Part shown: positions 24,265 to 34,018 of the stretch, in pieces
How the letters are laid out: each line of letters starts with the position of its first letter
How positions within the stretch are numbered: the first letter of the stretch is position 1
Source: Pantoea sp. Ap-967
GTDB taxonomy: Bacteria > Pseudomonadota > Gammaproteobacteria > Pseudomonadales > Pseudomonadaceae
DNA: 64,000 nt
Direction: 5' to 3'
NCBI RefSeq assembly: GCF_011752565.1
Contig: NZ_VWXK01000013.1
Location: forward strand, 103,023 to 167,022
The notes under the pieces: generated by a model
The model's database searches: none
What the model was told of the DNA's origin: nothing
What the model saw: the letters and a program-made list of their open reading frames with translations, nothing else
Translations under genes and position numbers: made by a program

Positions 24265-25188
24265 ATGGGCAAAGTCGCACTTGCCGCCAAGATCACCCAT
24301 GTACCGTCCATGTACCTGTCCGAACTGCCTGGCCCACGCCAGGGCTTTCGCCAGGCAGCCATCGACGGCCATTACGAGATCAGCCGCCGCTGCCGTGAGC
24401 TGGGCGTAGACACCATCGTCGTGTTCGACACCCACTGGTTGGTCAATGCCAACTACCACATCCTCTGTGGCGAACACTTCCAGGGGGTGTACACCTCCAA
24501 CGAGCTGCCGCACTTCATCAGCAACATGCAGTACGAATTCCCCGGCAACAAGGAACTGGGCCTGATCCTGGCCGAGGCATGCAACCGCCTGAACGTCGAG
24601 ACCATGGCCCACCACGCCACCACGCTCGGCCCGGAATACGGTACCCTGGTGCCCATGCGCTACATGAACCAAGACCAGCACTTCAAGGTGGTTTCGGTAT
24701 CGGCGCTGTGCACCTCGCACTACCTGGCCGACAGTGCCCGCCTCGGCTGGGCCATGCGCAAGGCCGTGGAAGACCACTACGACGGCACCGTGGCGTTCCT
24801 TGCCAGCGGCTCGCTGTCGCACCGTTTCGCCCAGAACGGCCAGGCCCCGGACTTCGCCACCAAGGTGTGGAGCCCGTTCCTGGAAACCCTCGATCACCGC
24901 GTGGTGAAGATGTGGGAAAACGCCGAGTGGGCAGACTTCTGCGCCATGCTCCCCGAGTACGCCTCCAAGGGGCATGGCGAAGGCTTCATGCACGACACGG
25001 CGATGCTGCTCGGCACCCTCGGTTGGTCGAACTATGACGGCAAGGCCGAGGTCGTGACCCCCTACTTCGGCTCGTCGGGAACTGGCCAGATCAACGCCAT
25101 CTTCCCGGTCACCCCCCAGGACGGTTCGGCGATCCCGCAAGCGCAGGCGGCCAATCCGGCCGCCGTGGCGTCCACCAGCCGCCTGTAA
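24265..25188 (+). CDS. hpaD: 3,4-dihydroxyphenylacetate 2,3-dioxygenase (LigB type)
   Basis: A 307-residue extradiol ring-cleavage enzyme of the LigB superfamily. Iron ligands are expected in AAKITHVPSM (His12) and FDTHWLVN (His57); GSLSHRF is the catalytic-histidine region. It opens homoprotocatechuate to 5-carboxymethyl-2-hydroxymuconate semialdehyde with O2. A GGAGG-type site precedes the ATG. The C-terminal ~20 residues are an Ala/Pro-rich tail that looks dispensable. Confidence 0.92.
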   Translation: MGKVALAAKITHVPSMYLSELPGPRQGFRQAAIDGHYEISRRCRELGVDTIVVFDTHWLVNANYHILCGEHFQGVYTSNELPHFISNMQYEFPGNKELGLILAEACNRLNVETMAHHATTLGPEYGTLVPMRYMNQDQHFKVVSVSALCTSHYLADSARLGWAMRKAVEDHYDGTVAFLASGSLSHRFAQNGQAPDFATKVWSPFLETLDHRVVKMWENAEWADFCAMLPEYASKGHGEGFMHDTAMLLGTLGWSNYDGKAEVVTPYFGSSGTGQINAIFPVTPQDGSAIPQAQAANPAAVASTSRL

Positions 25189-25250
25189 CCCACCCGTTCG
25201 CAACTGGCCATCCCCGCGATGGCCGGGTGCTTCTCGCTGAGGATGCCCTC

Positions 25251-25655
25251 ATGCCACACCTGGTTCTGCTCTACACCCCCGACCTGGAAACCGATGCCGA
25301 CATTCCCGGCCTATGCCGCGCACTGGCCGACACCATGCTGGAACAGCGCGACGGCCAAGGCCACGCCGTGTTCCCAACAGGCGGCACCCGCGTGCTGGCC
25401 TACCCCGCCGCGCATTGCGCAGTGGCCGACGGCAAGGGCGAATACGGTTTCCTGTACGCCAACCTGCGCATGGGTACCGGCCGCAGCGCAGAGGTGCACA
25501 AGGCGGTAGGCGACAGCCTGCTGGCGGTGCTCAAGGCCCGCCTCGACCCGCTGCTGCAGCAACGCCCGATCGGCATCACCGTGCAGATCGACCACAGCAC
25601 CGCCCAGGTCTACGACGCCAAGCACAGCACGCTGCACCCGCTGTTCAACCGCTAG
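25251..25655 (+). CDS. hpaF: 5-carboxymethyl-2-hydroxymuconate delta-isomerase
   Basis: A 134-residue member of the tautomerase superfamily. The ATG at 25251 is chosen because it places Pro directly after Met (MPHLVLLY), giving the N-terminal catalytic proline after Met removal; a longer frame from 25227 would bury it. It isomerises the product of HpaE before decarboxylation by HpaG. Confidence 0.9.
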   Translation: MPHLVLLYTPDLETDADIPGLCRALADTMLEQRDGQGHAVFPTGGTRVLAYPAAHCAVADGKGEYGFLYANLRMGTGRSAEVHKAVGDSLLAVLKARLDPLLQQRPIGITVQIDHSTAQVYDAKHSTLHPLFNR

Positions 25656-25697
25656 CCCTCGGCACGCCCCGACTCATTACAGAACAAGTACAAAAAC

Positions 25698-27005
25698 ATG
25701 AGCACACTCGACCACGCCTCACCCAACGAGGCCCCTGTTGACCGGGCCGAAAGCACCCACCGGGCAGTTACCTGGCGGCTGATGCCGCTGCTGCTGGTGT
25801 GCTACCTGTTCGCCCACCTGGACCGCATCAACATCGGCTTTGCCAAGATGCGGATGAGCCAGGACCTGCAGCTGTCAGACACCGTCTACGGCCTTGGCGC
25901 CGGGCTGTTCTTCATCGCCTATGCCCTGTTTGGCGTACCCAGCAACCTGATGCTCGACCGGGTTGGCCCACGCCGCTGGATCGCTTGCCTGATGGTGGCC
26001 TGGGGCCTGCTGTCGACCGGCATGCTGCTGATTGAAAGCAGCAGCGCCTTCTACCTGCTGCGCTTTGCCCTGGGCGCGGCCGAGGCCGGGTTCTTCCCGG
26101 GCATCCTGGTGTACCTCAACCGCTGGTATCCCGCCGGGCGCCGTGCCCAGGTAACCGCACTGTTCGCCATTGCCGTGCCCTTGGCCGGCGTGATTGGCGG
26201 GCCCGTGTCGGGCGCTATCCTGGCCTTCATGCACGACACTGGCGGGCTGCGCGGCTGGCAGTGGATGTTCCTGCTCGAAGGCGCACCGGTGGTGCTGCTG
26301 GGCCTGGTGGTGCTGGCCGTACTGCCCGAGCGCTTCGAGCACGTCAGCTGGCTGACTGCGCAACAAAAGGCCACCCTGCGTGGCCAGTTCGGTGAGGAAG
26401 AACAGCGCAAGCCGCTGACCTCATTCAGCGCCCTGTTTGCCAGCCCCGCCGTGTGGCTGCTGGTGGCGGTGTATTGCGCGGTGATGCTGGCCGTGAACAC
26501 CCTGGCGTTCTGGATGCCCAGCCTGATCCATGGCGCCGGTATCGGCAGTGATGCCAGTGTCGGCCTGCTCAGCGCCCTGCCTTACTTGGCCGGCTGTGTG
26601 TTCATGCTGGCCTGCGGGCGCTCCAGTGACCGCCAGCGTGAACGCCGCTGGCACCTGTGCGTGCCCCTGCTGATGGCCGCCGCCGGTATTGCCATTGCCG
26701 CCATCGCCCCGCAACAGGCAGTGCCGGTGCTGGCAGGCCTGGTGCTGGCCGGCATGGGCGCCAGCGCCGCCTTGCCGATGTTCTGGCAATTGCCCCCGGC
26801 CTTCCTCAGTACCCGCACCCTGGCCGCCGGTATCGCCCTGATCAGTTCGCTGGGCAGCATCGCCTCGTTCTTCACCCCCTACTTCATCGGCTGGGTACGC
26901 GACACCACCCACAGCGCAAGCCTGGCGCTGTACGTGCTTGCCGTGTTCATCGCCCTGGGTGGCCTGCTGGTGCTGCGCACCCGGGCTGCCATCGTCAACC
27001 CTTGA
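25698..27005 (+). CDS. hpaX: 4-hydroxyphenylacetate/homoprotocatechuate permease, MFS (ACS family)
   Basis: A 435-residue, 12-helix transporter of the anion:cation symporter family: CYLFAHLDRINIGFAKMRM in helix 1, GVPSNLMLDRVGPRRW and AAEAGFFPGILVYLNRWYP. Its place inside the operon, between hpaF and hpaH, supports a role as HpaX, the aromatic acid uptake permease. Confidence 0.88.
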   Translation: MSTLDHASPNEAPVDRAESTHRAVTWRLMPLLLVCYLFAHLDRINIGFAKMRMSQDLQLSDTVYGLGAGLFFIAYALFGVPSNLMLDRVGPRRWIACLMVAWGLLSTGMLLIESSSAFYLLRFALGAAEAGFFPGILVYLNRWYPAGRRAQVTALFAIAVPLAGVIGGPVSGAILAFMHDTGGLRGWQWMFLLEGAPVVLLGLVVLAVLPERFEHVSWLTAQQKATLRGQFGEEEQRKPLTSFSALFASPAVWLLVAVYCAVMLAVNTLAFWMPSLIHGAGIGSDASVGLLSALPYLAGCVFMLACGRSSDRQRERRWHLCVPLLMAAAGIAIAAIAPQQAVPVLAGLVLAGMGASAALPMFWQLPPAFLSTRTLAAGIALISSLGSIASFFTPYFIGWVRDTTHSASLALYVLAVFIALGGLLVLRTRAAIVNP

Positions 27006-27022
27006 ATCAAGAGACCGCTACC

Positions 27023-27826
27023 ATGCTAGACAACGCTTTCATTCAACACGCTGCCGAACGCCTCGACCAGGCCGAACGCTCCCGCGAGCAGGTTGGCCAG
27101 TTTTCCCTGGAACAACCCGCCATCACCATCGAAGACGCCTACGCCATCCAGCGCGCCTGGGTTGCGAAAAAGATCGCTGCCGGGCGCAAGCTGGTGGGCC
27201 ACAAGATCGGCCTGACCTCCCGCGCCATGCAAGTGTCGTCGAACATCACCGAGCCCGACTACGGCGCCCTGCTCGATGACATGCTGTTCGACGAAGGCAG
27301 CGATATTCCGTTCGAGCGGTTCATCGTGCCGCGTGTGGAAGTCGAGCTGGCGTTTATCCTCGGCAAGCCGCTGAAGGGCCCTAACGTGACGGTGTTCGAC
27401 GTGCTCGACGCCACCGAGTGGGTGATTCCGGCGCTGGAGATCATCGATGCGCGCATTCAGCAGGTCGACCCGCTCACCCAGGCCACCCGCAAGGTCTTCG
27501 ACACCATTTCCGATAACGCCGCCAATGCCGGCGTGGTCATGGGTGGCCGCGCCGTGCGCCCTACCGACATCGACCTGCGCAAGGTGCCGGCCGTGCTCTA
27601 CCGCAACGGCGTGATCGAGGAGTCCGGGGTTAGCGCCGCCGTGCTCAACCACCCAGCCAAAGGCGTGGCCTGGCTGGCCAACAAGCTGGCGCCATACGAC
27701 GTCACCCTGCAGCCAGGGCAGATCATCCTCGGTGGCTCGTTCACCCGCCCGGTTGCTGCACGCCCAGGCGACACCTTCCACGTCGACTACGACATGCTCG
27801 GCTCGATTGCTTGCCGCTTCGTTTGA
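27023..27826 (+). CDS. hpaH: 2-oxo-hept-4-ene-1,7-dioate hydratase
   Basis: A 267-residue protein of the FAH-like 4-oxalocrotonate decarboxylase/2-keto-4-pentenoate hydratase family: LVGHKIGLTSRAMQ, PRVEVELAFILGKPL (metal-binding acids), and GGSFTRPVAARPGDTF. It adds water to 2-oxohept-4-ene-1,7-dioate. The ATG at 27023, 17 bp after the hpaX stop, is the natural start; the frame is open much further upstream within hpaX by chance. Confidence 0.92.
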   Translation: MLDNAFIQHAAERLDQAERSREQVGQFSLEQPAITIEDAYAIQRAWVAKKIAAGRKLVGHKIGLTSRAMQVSSNITEPDYGALLDDMLFDEGSDIPFERFIVPRVEVELAFILGKPLKGPNVTVFDVLDATEWVIPALEIIDARIQQVDPLTQATRKVFDTISDNAANAGVVMGGRAVRPTDIDLRKVPAVLYRNGVIEESGVSAAVLNHPAKGVAWLANKLAPYDVTLQPGQIILGGSFTRPVAARPGDTFHVDYDMLGSIACRFV

Positions 27827-27836
27827 GGACCTGCCC

Positions 27837-28637
27837 ATGGACATGCCTATCAACCATTTCAAGCAGCGCCTGCGCAGCGGCGAGCCACAAATCGGCCTGT
27901 GGCTGGGCCTGGCCAATGCGTACTGCGCTGAACTGGCAGCCAATGCAGGTTTCGACTGGCTGCTGATCGATGGCGAACACGCGCCCAACGACCTGCGCGG
28001 CATGCTCGCCCAGTTGCAGGCAGTGGCGCCCTACCCCAGCCAGGCGGTGATTCGCCCAGTGATTGGCGATACTGCGCTGATCAAGCAGGTGCTGGATATC
28101 GGCGCGCAAACCTTGCTGGTGCCGATGGTCGAAAGCGCCGAACAGGCGCGCCAGCTGGTCAAGGCCATCCACTACCCGCCAACGGGTGTGCGTGGCGTGG
28201 GCAGTGCGCTTGCCAGGGCTTCGCGCTGGAACAGCATTGCCAGCTACCTGGATCATGCCGACGAACAGATGTGCCTGCTGGTACAAATCGAGAACAAGGA
28301 AGGCCTGGCCAACCTGGACGCGATCGTAGCCGTTGAGGGCGTCGATGGCGTGTTCATCGGCCCGGCAGACCTCAGCGCAGCCATGGGGCATCGCGGCAAC
28401 CCTGGGCACCCCGAGGTTCAGGCCGCGATCGAAGCGGCCATCGTGCGCATCAGCCAGGCGGGCAAGGCCGCCGGTATTCTCAGTGCCGACGAGAAACTGG
28501 CGCGGCGCTACATCGAGCTGGGGGCTGCATTCGTGGCGGTTGGCGTGGACACCACCGTGCTGATGCGGGGTTTGCAAAGCCTGGCGGGCAAGTTCAAGGG
28601 AACTGCCGTGGCCACCACCGGTGGCGGCGTGTACTGA
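27837..28637 (+). CDS. hpaI: 4-hydroxy-2-oxo-heptane-1,7-dioate aldolase
   Basis: A 266-residue class II pyruvate aldolase of the HpcH/HpaI family: GLWLGLANAYCAEL, FDWLLIDGEHAPND (His base), ETLLVPMVE-like metal site (TLLVPMVESAEQA) and DGVFIGPADLSAAMGH. It cleaves the hydrated product to pyruvate and succinate semialdehyde, the last step of the block. The ATG at 27837 is 10 bp after the hpaH stop. Last gene of the operon; a REPIN follows. Confidence 0.92.
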   Translation: MDMPINHFKQRLRSGEPQIGLWLGLANAYCAELAANAGFDWLLIDGEHAPNDLRGMLAQLQAVAPYPSQAVIRPVIGDTALIKQVLDIGAQTLLVPMVESAEQARQLVKAIHYPPTGVRGVGSALARASRWNSIASYLDHADEQMCLLVQIENKEGLANLDAIVAVEGVDGVFIGPADLSAAMGHRGNPGHPEVQAAIEAAIVRISQAGKAAGILSADEKLARRYIELGAAFVAVGVDTTVLMRGLQSLAGKFKGTAVATTGGGVY

Positions 28638-28670
28638 TACTTCACGCCCGCGCGCGCCCCACCCCCCCCT

Positions 28671-28783
28671 GTAGGAGCGAGCGCAGCTCGCGATGGGCTG
28701 CAAAGCAGCCCCGGCGTTCTAAGCCGCGAAGCTCAAGCCCTGGGGCCGCTGCGCGCCCCATCGCGAGCTGCGCTCGCTCCTAC
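28671..28783. repeat. REPIN, type A
   Basis: Inverted pair of GTAGGAGCGAGCGCAGCTCG with spacer palindromes GGGCTGCAAAGCAGCCC and GGGGCCGCTGCGCGCCCC. It lies between the converging hpa operon and the MFS gene at 28816 and may act as a bidirectional transcript end. Confidence 0.9.
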
Positions 28784-28815
28784 CTGGGCAGCGTCGGTCT
28801 TGAGAATAGGCCTGA

Positions 28816-30003
28816 TCAGCAGGCCAGCCCACGCACGCTCGCGCTTTGCGAGCGCAGTACCGCAGCGCCATAGATCGCCAGCACACTGATCGAGCAGGCC
28901 CCAGAGAACAACAGCACGGCCATGTAGCCATAGGTTTCGATCAGCAAGCCGCCAACCGCAGGCCCTACCGCCGCGCCGATCGACAGGCACAACGCGCCGA
29001 GCACCACCAGTCGCCCTGACACATCGAACTCGGCCGTCACCCCGAAGGTGTAGGCCAGCACGAAGCTGATGGAAAACAGGAAGCACATTACCCCGGCAAC
29101 GTATGTGGCAAGCGAGGAAAACTGCGCCAGCAACACCAACCCGCCGACCTCCGCGGCGATGATCAGCGCCACCGGCAAAAAGCGCCCGGCCTTAAGGCCA
29201 ATCGAAGACGCAATGAAACCGCCGCCCGCATTGATGATAAAGCCCAGCGCCAGCACCGTCCCGATGGTGTCCGATGACAAACCGCTCTTCTTGCCCATCA
29301 GTTCGAGAAAGGCCCACACCGACATGATGCCGGTGAGAAACACCAGGCTGGCCAGCAGGCTGAGCCAGGCAATGGTTTGGCTTTGCCGGCATACCGGCAA
29401 CGGCTCCCCGGCCCCCGCCTCCTGGCGTCGTGCGCTGTGGCGAGGCACCCAGGGCAAGGAGGCAATGCCCATCAGCAGCATGCTGATCGCCAGCGTGATC
29501 AACATGCCCTGCAAGCCCCAGCGGGGCGCCAGCGCGACCGGCAGCACGATCAGCAGCAACGCGCCCGGCACGGTTTCCATGCCCAGCTTGAAGCCGAACG
29601 CACGCTCAGGTTGCGAGCTGTCCCCGAAAATGGTCATTGCCAGCGCATACAATGCGCCGGTTCCCGCACCTGCCAGGGCCATCAACAACACCAGCGCCGG
29701 GTAAGCCGGGCCACTGCACATGCCGATCAGCGCAGCGGCGACCAGCAGCGAAGCCAGGGTGGAAATGACCCGCCAGCTCACCCGCTGAATCCACAGTACC
29801 GACGCCAGGGCAACCAGCCCGAAGCCCAGGTTCATGGCCATCGCCAGGTTCCCCAGCTGTTGCTCGCCATAGCCGAATTGCTCGGCAAACGCGCCGAACA
29901 ACACCGGGAGCACGTTGAGCAACAAGGCGCCGCCGGCCGATACCAGGCCTGCGCAGAGGTAAACGGAGGTTTTGTCGATCGGATTGGATATTATTGTTTT
30001 CAT
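28816..30003 (-). CDS. MFS transporter of unknown substrate
   Basis: A 395-residue protein with 12 predicted helices and weak MFS motifs. No HRRIGRR-type loop is conserved. The ATG at 30003 (MKTIISNPIDKTS) is chosen over the open frame to 30123, which would overlap the upstream gene. It is the second gene after the FAD oxidoreductase on the same strand, 70 bp apart, so it likely imports that enzyme's substrate or exports its product. Confidence 0.78.
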   Translation of the reverse strand: MKTIISNPIDKTSVYLCAGLVSAGGALLLNVLPVLFGAFAEQFGYGEQQLGNLAMAMNLGFGLVALASVLWIQRVSWRVISTLASLLVAAALIGMCSGPAYPALVLLMALAGAGTGALYALAMTIFGDSSQPERAFGFKLGMETVPGALLLIVLPVALAPRWGLQGMLITLAISMLLMGIASLPWVPRHSARRQEAGAGEPLPVCRQSQTIAWLSLLASLVFLTGIMSVWAFLELMGKKSGLSSDTIGTVLALGFIINAGGGFIASSIGLKAGRFLPVALIIAAEVGGLVLLAQFSSLATYVAGVMCFLFSISFVLAYTFGVTAEFDVSGRLVVLGALCLSIGAAVGPAVGGLLIETYGYMAVLLFSGACSISVLAIYGAAVLRSQSASVRGLAC

Positions 30004-30073
30004 AGGCTGATCCTGGGCTGAATAGGCTTGTCTACAGCGGTTTCGCAACACTCCCTGTCGCCGTCGGGGCGAA

Positions 30074-31381
30074 TTACCGGCGCCCCACCCGGTACGCATT
30101 GAGCTGGCGGCTGACCTTGCCAAGGCTGCAGATCACCGCACGGAAACGCTCCTTGCCGGGAATTCGGCGGCGCGGGATCGAGCGCATGGCGTGCCAGGCC
30201 GGCGAGCCGCCAGTCATGCCGTCGACGATGACCTTGGCAATCACCTGGCTGGGCGTGACGCCGAACCCGGAATAGCCCTGCACGTAGAACACGTTGTCGT
30301 GCTCCGGCAGCGTGCCCACTTGCGGGAACAGGTTGAGCGTGCAGTCCATCGGCCCGCCCCAGGCCAGGTCGATGCGCGTGTCGGCCAGGTAGGGGAACAG
30401 GCGCATGAGCTTGTTGTGGTTCCAGGCCTTCAGGTCACGGGGCACGTACTCAAGCAACATGCCGGCCGTGCCGTACATGAGCCGGTTGTCCGGCGTGATC
30501 CGGTAGTAGTCGATGATCGGCGTGATGTCGCTGAAGGCGCCGCGAATGGGGCTGATACGCTGGATCAGCGCATCGGACAACGGCTCGGTGACCGTGTTGA
30601 AGGCGTACACATTGATCGCCGTGCTGTCGAGCGAGCGGTCGAGCTTGTTGAGGAAGGCGCCGCAGCTGAACAGCAGCTTGTCAGCCCGCACCGTGCCCTT
30701 GGCGGTGCGCACGGTCACCTTCGGCCCATACTGGACCTGCAGCACCGGCGACTGCTCGAAGATGCGCCCACCATACTGTTCGGTGAACGCCTTCGCCTGG
30801 CCCAACAGCAGGTTCAGCGAATGAACCTGGCCATTGCCCATGTGCTTGAGGCCGCAGGTATAGATGTCAGCGCCCACGATACTACGCACCTCGGCGCCCT
30901 CCAGGTAGCTGATTTCCTGGTCGGGGTTGAGGCTTTGAAAATCCTTCGCCCAGGCCTGCAGCAGCTTGCCCTGGCGTTTGTTGAAACCCATGTAGCCATA
31001 GCCATGGCGAAAGTCTGCCTGGATGTCGTAGCGGGCGATGCGCTGCTTGATCAAGCTGGCACCCAGGTCGCTAATCTCGAATATCGCCTTCAAGCCCTCG
31101 GGGCCGACGTCTTTCTCGATGGTTTCCAGGTCGTGGCCGATGCCGGCCATCACATGCCCGCCGTTGCGCCCGGAGCCGCCAAAGCCCAGGTAGTTGGCTT
31201 CCAGCACCACCACGTCGGTAATGCCTCGTTCGGCCAACTCCAGGGCGGTGTTGATACCTGAAAAACCACCCCCGACAATGACCACCTGCGCGTCTATATC
31301 CCCTTCCAGGTCACCGTAGTGCAGGTCGTACTTGCGGGTCATGGTGTAGTACGAGGACGGGTTTTCCAACGAGAGCGACAT
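30074..31381 (-). CDS. FAD-dependent amine/amino-acid oxidoreductase (PuuB/DadA-like)
   Basis: A 435-residue flavoprotein of the DAO family. The FAD-binding VIVGGGFSGINTALELAERG begins at residue 34, with Gly37/39/42. The SGRNGGHVMAGIGHDLE segment is a hallmark of the gamma-glutamylputrescine oxidase/PuuB and glycine-oxidase-like group, and the C-terminal YVQGYSGFGVTPSQVIAK closes the FAD fold. Members oxidise primary or secondary amines to aldehydes or keto acids with ammonia release. No puuA, puuC or puuD is nearby, so the substrate is open. Confidence 0.85.
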   Translation of the reverse strand: MSLSLENPSSYYTMTRKYDLHYGDLEGDIDAQVVIVGGGFSGINTALELAERGITDVVVLEANYLGFGGSGRNGGHVMAGIGHDLETIEKDVGPEGLKAIFEISDLGASLIKQRIARYDIQADFRHGYGYMGFNKRQGKLLQAWAKDFQSLNPDQEISYLEGAEVRSIVGADIYTCGLKHMGNGQVHSLNLLLGQAKAFTEQYGGRIFEQSPVLQVQYGPKVTVRTAKGTVRADKLLFSCGAFLNKLDRSLDSTAINVYAFNTVTEPLSDALIQRISPIRGAFSDITPIIDYYRITPDNRLMYGTAGMLLEYVPRDLKAWNHNKLMRLFPYLADTRIDLAWGGPMDCTLNLFPQVGTLPEHDNVFYVQGYSGFGVTPSQVIAKVIVDGMTGGSPAWHAMRSIPRRRIPGKERFRAVICSLGKVSRQLNAYRVGRR

Positions 31382-31543
31382 GCAGGCCTACCTTATTGTT
31401 AGGAAATACGCACCTTCCAGGCTTGCGCAGCGAACCGGCTGCCCGGGGGCTCGGTGTGTTGCCACCCAACCAGTGTGCAACGCACGCAGGTGCGCGGCAT
31501 GTACCGCCTTGCCGGACTTTTGGTCATGGTTGCCATTGCCGTC

Positions 31544-31560
31544 TGCCCGGGGCCCGGGCA
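31544..31560. terminator. GC palindrome between LysR and FAD genes
   Basis: The perfect palindrome TGCCCGGGGCCCGGGCA lies 13 bp past the LysR stop and could end its message. There is no T tract. The 191-bp gap 31382-31572 also has to hold the promoter of the FAD gene; no clear boxes are seen. Confidence 0.4.
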
Positions 31561-31572
31561 GCCTGTGGCCGG

Positions 31573-32550
31573 TCAGAAACGCTCGGCGGGGTCGGTGGTC
31601 ATCAGCATCTGTTGAAACCGCTCAAGAAAGATCGACTCCGCCTGGGTCAGTTTCTGTTCCCGGTTCCACAACAGGTAGATGTTGACGTCGATGACCCCCT
31701 CCCACGGTGGCAGGCGCCACAGCGCATTGCTTTGCACCTGCGCGGCGACGATATGCTCCGGCAGGCAGCCGATGCCATAGCCGGCATCGACCAGGCGCAG
31801 GATTTCATCCAGGCTCGGCGACGAGGCGATCAACCGCCCGGTAAAGCCGTGCTGGTCGCGAAACACCGTCAGCGGCGACAGGTTGCCGCCAATCTGGTCA
31901 CTGGTGAAACTCACGAAGTTCTCACCCTGCAGGTCGCTCACGTTCAGGTTCTTGCGCCCGAACAGGCGGTGGCGTTGGCCACAGAAGAAGGCGTAACGCT
32001 GCTCCAGCAATACCCGCTGCTCCAGCCTCGGCTGGGGCGTGCGGCACAGGCTAAGGCCAAACGATGCGGTTTTCTGCAGCAGCCCGCTGACCACGTCGGC
32101 ACTGCGCAGCACGTCGATTTCCAACTCCACCTGCGGGTAGTCGCTGTGAAACCGTGCAAGAAACTCGTCGTAGGCACGCGACTGGATACGGCTGATGCTC
32201 AGCAGGCGAATCTTGCCGGTGACCGTCTCGGCCGGGCTGTCCAGCGCCGGCCCCAGGCGCGACACCATGCCGTACAACTCAGCGGCAATCTGCATCACTT
32301 CCTCGCCTGCCTTGGACAACGTGATGCGCGGGCCGCGGCGCACCACCAGGGCGCTGGCCAGTTGTTCCTCCAGGCGCCTGAGCGCCTGGCTGACCGCCGG
32401 CTGGCTCAGGTGCAGGCGCGCCGCCGCACGGCTGATGCTGCCCTCCTGCCCGATCACCAGGAAGGTGCGCAGCAGGTTCCAGTCCAGCCGGTCGTTGAGA
32501 AAGCGCTTGGCTTCCGGGTCCCGGGCGGACGGCATGGCAGGCTTGGTCAT
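31573..32550 (-). CDS. LysR-type transcriptional regulator
   Basis: A 325-residue LysR protein. The DNA-binding domain covers residues ~17-76 (WNLLRTFLVIGQEGSISRAAARLHLSQPAVSQALRRLEEQL), followed by the effector domain. It stands between the two arms of the cluster: the amine oxidase and MFS downstream on its own strand, and the MHS transporter, aldolase, dehydrogenase and amidohydrolase divergent. It probably regulates both. Confidence 0.87.
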   Translation of the reverse strand: MTKPAMPSARDPEAKRFLNDRLDWNLLRTFLVIGQEGSISRAAARLHLSQPAVSQALRRLEEQLASALVVRRGPRITLSKAGEEVMQIAAELYGMVSRLGPALDSPAETVTGKIRLLSISRIQSRAYDEFLARFHSDYPQVELEIDVLRSADVVSGLLQKTASFGLSLCRTPQPRLEQRVLLEQRYAFFCGQRHRLFGRKNLNVSDLQGENFVSFTSDQIGGNLSPLTVFRDQHGFTGRLIASSPSLDEILRLVDAGYGIGCLPEHIVAAQVQSNALWRLPPWEGVIDVNIYLLWNREQKLTQAESIFLERFQQMLMTTDPAERF

Positions 32551-32707
32551 TATTGGCCCTACTTATACTCAAGTATTTAAATTAGAAGCTTTTCGTAGGG
32601 TACGACTTGCCTCACCATCCGGCAATGCACCGCCAGAGTGCCGTGGTCCAGCCTGCGCCGGACGCCCTTTCTCCTGCCTATAGAACAATGACATCCAGGA
32701 GCCTCAG
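32551..32707. promoter_or_regulatory. divergent promoter region, LysR / MHS transporter
   Basis: A 157-bp gap with the palindrome ATACTCAAGTAT at 32565-32576 next to AT-rich TTTAAATTAG. The flanking CCTAC and GTAGG near 32559 and 32596 form wider symmetry. This is the expected LysR binding region; the exact site is inferred. Confidence 0.45.
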
Positions 32708-34018
32708 ATGACGAGCCACACCCCCACCCCGCGCCGTGCCGCGGCGGCTGCCTTCATTGGCACCACCATCGAGTTCTACGATTTCTACATCTACGCCTTC
32801 GCCGCCGCCCTGGTGCTGGGGCAGCTGTTCTTCCCCAGTGAAAACCCGATGCTCAGCACCATGGCCGCGTTCGGCAGCTTCGCCGTGGGCTTTATTGCAC
32901 GGCCATTCGCCGGCATGGTGTTCGGCCACCTGGGTGACCGTCTGGGGCGCAAGAAGATGCTGCTGGTGACCATCGTACTGATGGGCGTGGCAACCACCTG
33001 CATCGGCCTGCTGCCTACCTATGCCCAAGCGGGTATCTGGGCACCCATTGGGTTGATTTTCCTGCGCCTGTTGCAAGGCATCTCGGTTGGCGGTGAATGG
33101 GGCGGCGCAGTACTGATGGCCAGCGAACATGCGCCCAAGGGCCGCAAGGTGTTCTTCGCCTCGTTCGCCCAATGGGGCAGCCCGGCCGGCCTGCTGCTGG
33201 CCTTGATCGCCTTCCGCTTCATCACCGGCATGGAACAGGAAGCGCTGATGAGCTGGGGCTGGCGCATTCCGTTCCTGATGAGCGGGCTGCTGATGATCGT
33301 TGGCCTGGTGATCCGCTTCGGCGTACCGGAATCGCCGGAATTCGCCAAGGTCAAGGACAGCGCCCAGACCAGCGACAACCCGGTACTGGAGGTTCTGCGC
33401 AAGCACTGGCGCAACATCCTGTTCGCCGCCCTGGCGGTGACCATTGGTTCCGGTGGCTTCTTCTTCACCAACACCTTCATGATTACCTACGTCACCCAGT
33501 ACCAGGGCATCGCCAAGACCACCATCCTCAATTGCCTGTTCGTGGTCACGATCCTGCAGTTTCTCTCGCAGCCCTGCTCGGCCATGCTGGCCGAGCGCCT
33601 GGGCGAGGGGCGCTTCCTGAAAGGGGTCGCCTCGCTGTGCATCGTCGCGCCCTACCCCATGTTCCTGCTGGTACAAACCGGCGACGTGGTCTACATGACC
33701 GCTGGCATTACCCTGGCCGTGGTCCTGCTTTCTGCCTTGTATGCCGTGATCGCCGGCTACATGGCCGAAGCCTTCCCGGCCCGGGTGCGCTATTCGGGCA
33801 TTTCCATCGCCTACCAGCTCGGCAGCGGCCTGACCGGTGGCCTCACGCCGATGCTGGGCACCTTCCTCGCTGGCCAGTTCGCCGGACAATGGCTGCCACT
33901 GGCGCTGTTCTTCAGCGTGCTGGCCCTTATGTCGCTGACCGGTGTCATGGGCCTGTCGCGCTTGCGCAGTGCGCAGAAACGCCCGGCCGCCCTCTCCACT
34001 TCCCAAGGAATCGCCTGA
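32708..34018 (+). CDS. MHS-family MFS transporter
   Basis: A 436-residue metabolite:H+ symporter with intact landmarks: IGTTIEFYDFYIYAFAAAL at helix 1, FARPFAG-like FIARPFAGMVFGHLGDRLGRKK, GISVGGEWGGAVLMASEHAP and MSWGWRIPFLMSG. It is the full-length counterpart of the two incomplete MHS proteins near the left end. First gene of a four-gene unit; its stop overlaps the aldolase start (TGATG). Confidence 0.88.
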   Translation: MTSHTPTPRRAAAAAFIGTTIEFYDFYIYAFAAALVLGQLFFPSENPMLSTMAAFGSFAVGFIARPFAGMVFGHLGDRLGRKKMLLVTIVLMGVATTCIGLLPTYAQAGIWAPIGLIFLRLLQGISVGGEWGGAVLMASEHAPKGRKVFFASFAQWGSPAGLLLALIAFRFITGMEQEALMSWGWRIPFLMSGLLMIVGLVIRFGVPESPEFAKVKDSAQTSDNPVLEVLRKHWRNILFAALAVTIGSGGFFFTNTFMITYVTQYQGIAKTTILNCLFVVTILQFLSQPCSAMLAERLGEGRFLKGVASLCIVAPYPMFLLVQTGDVVYMTAGITLAVVLLSALYAVIAGYMAEAFPARVRYSGISIAYQLGSGLTGGLTPMLGTFLAGQFAGQWLPLALFFSVLALMSLTGVMGLSRLRSAQKRPAALSTSQGIA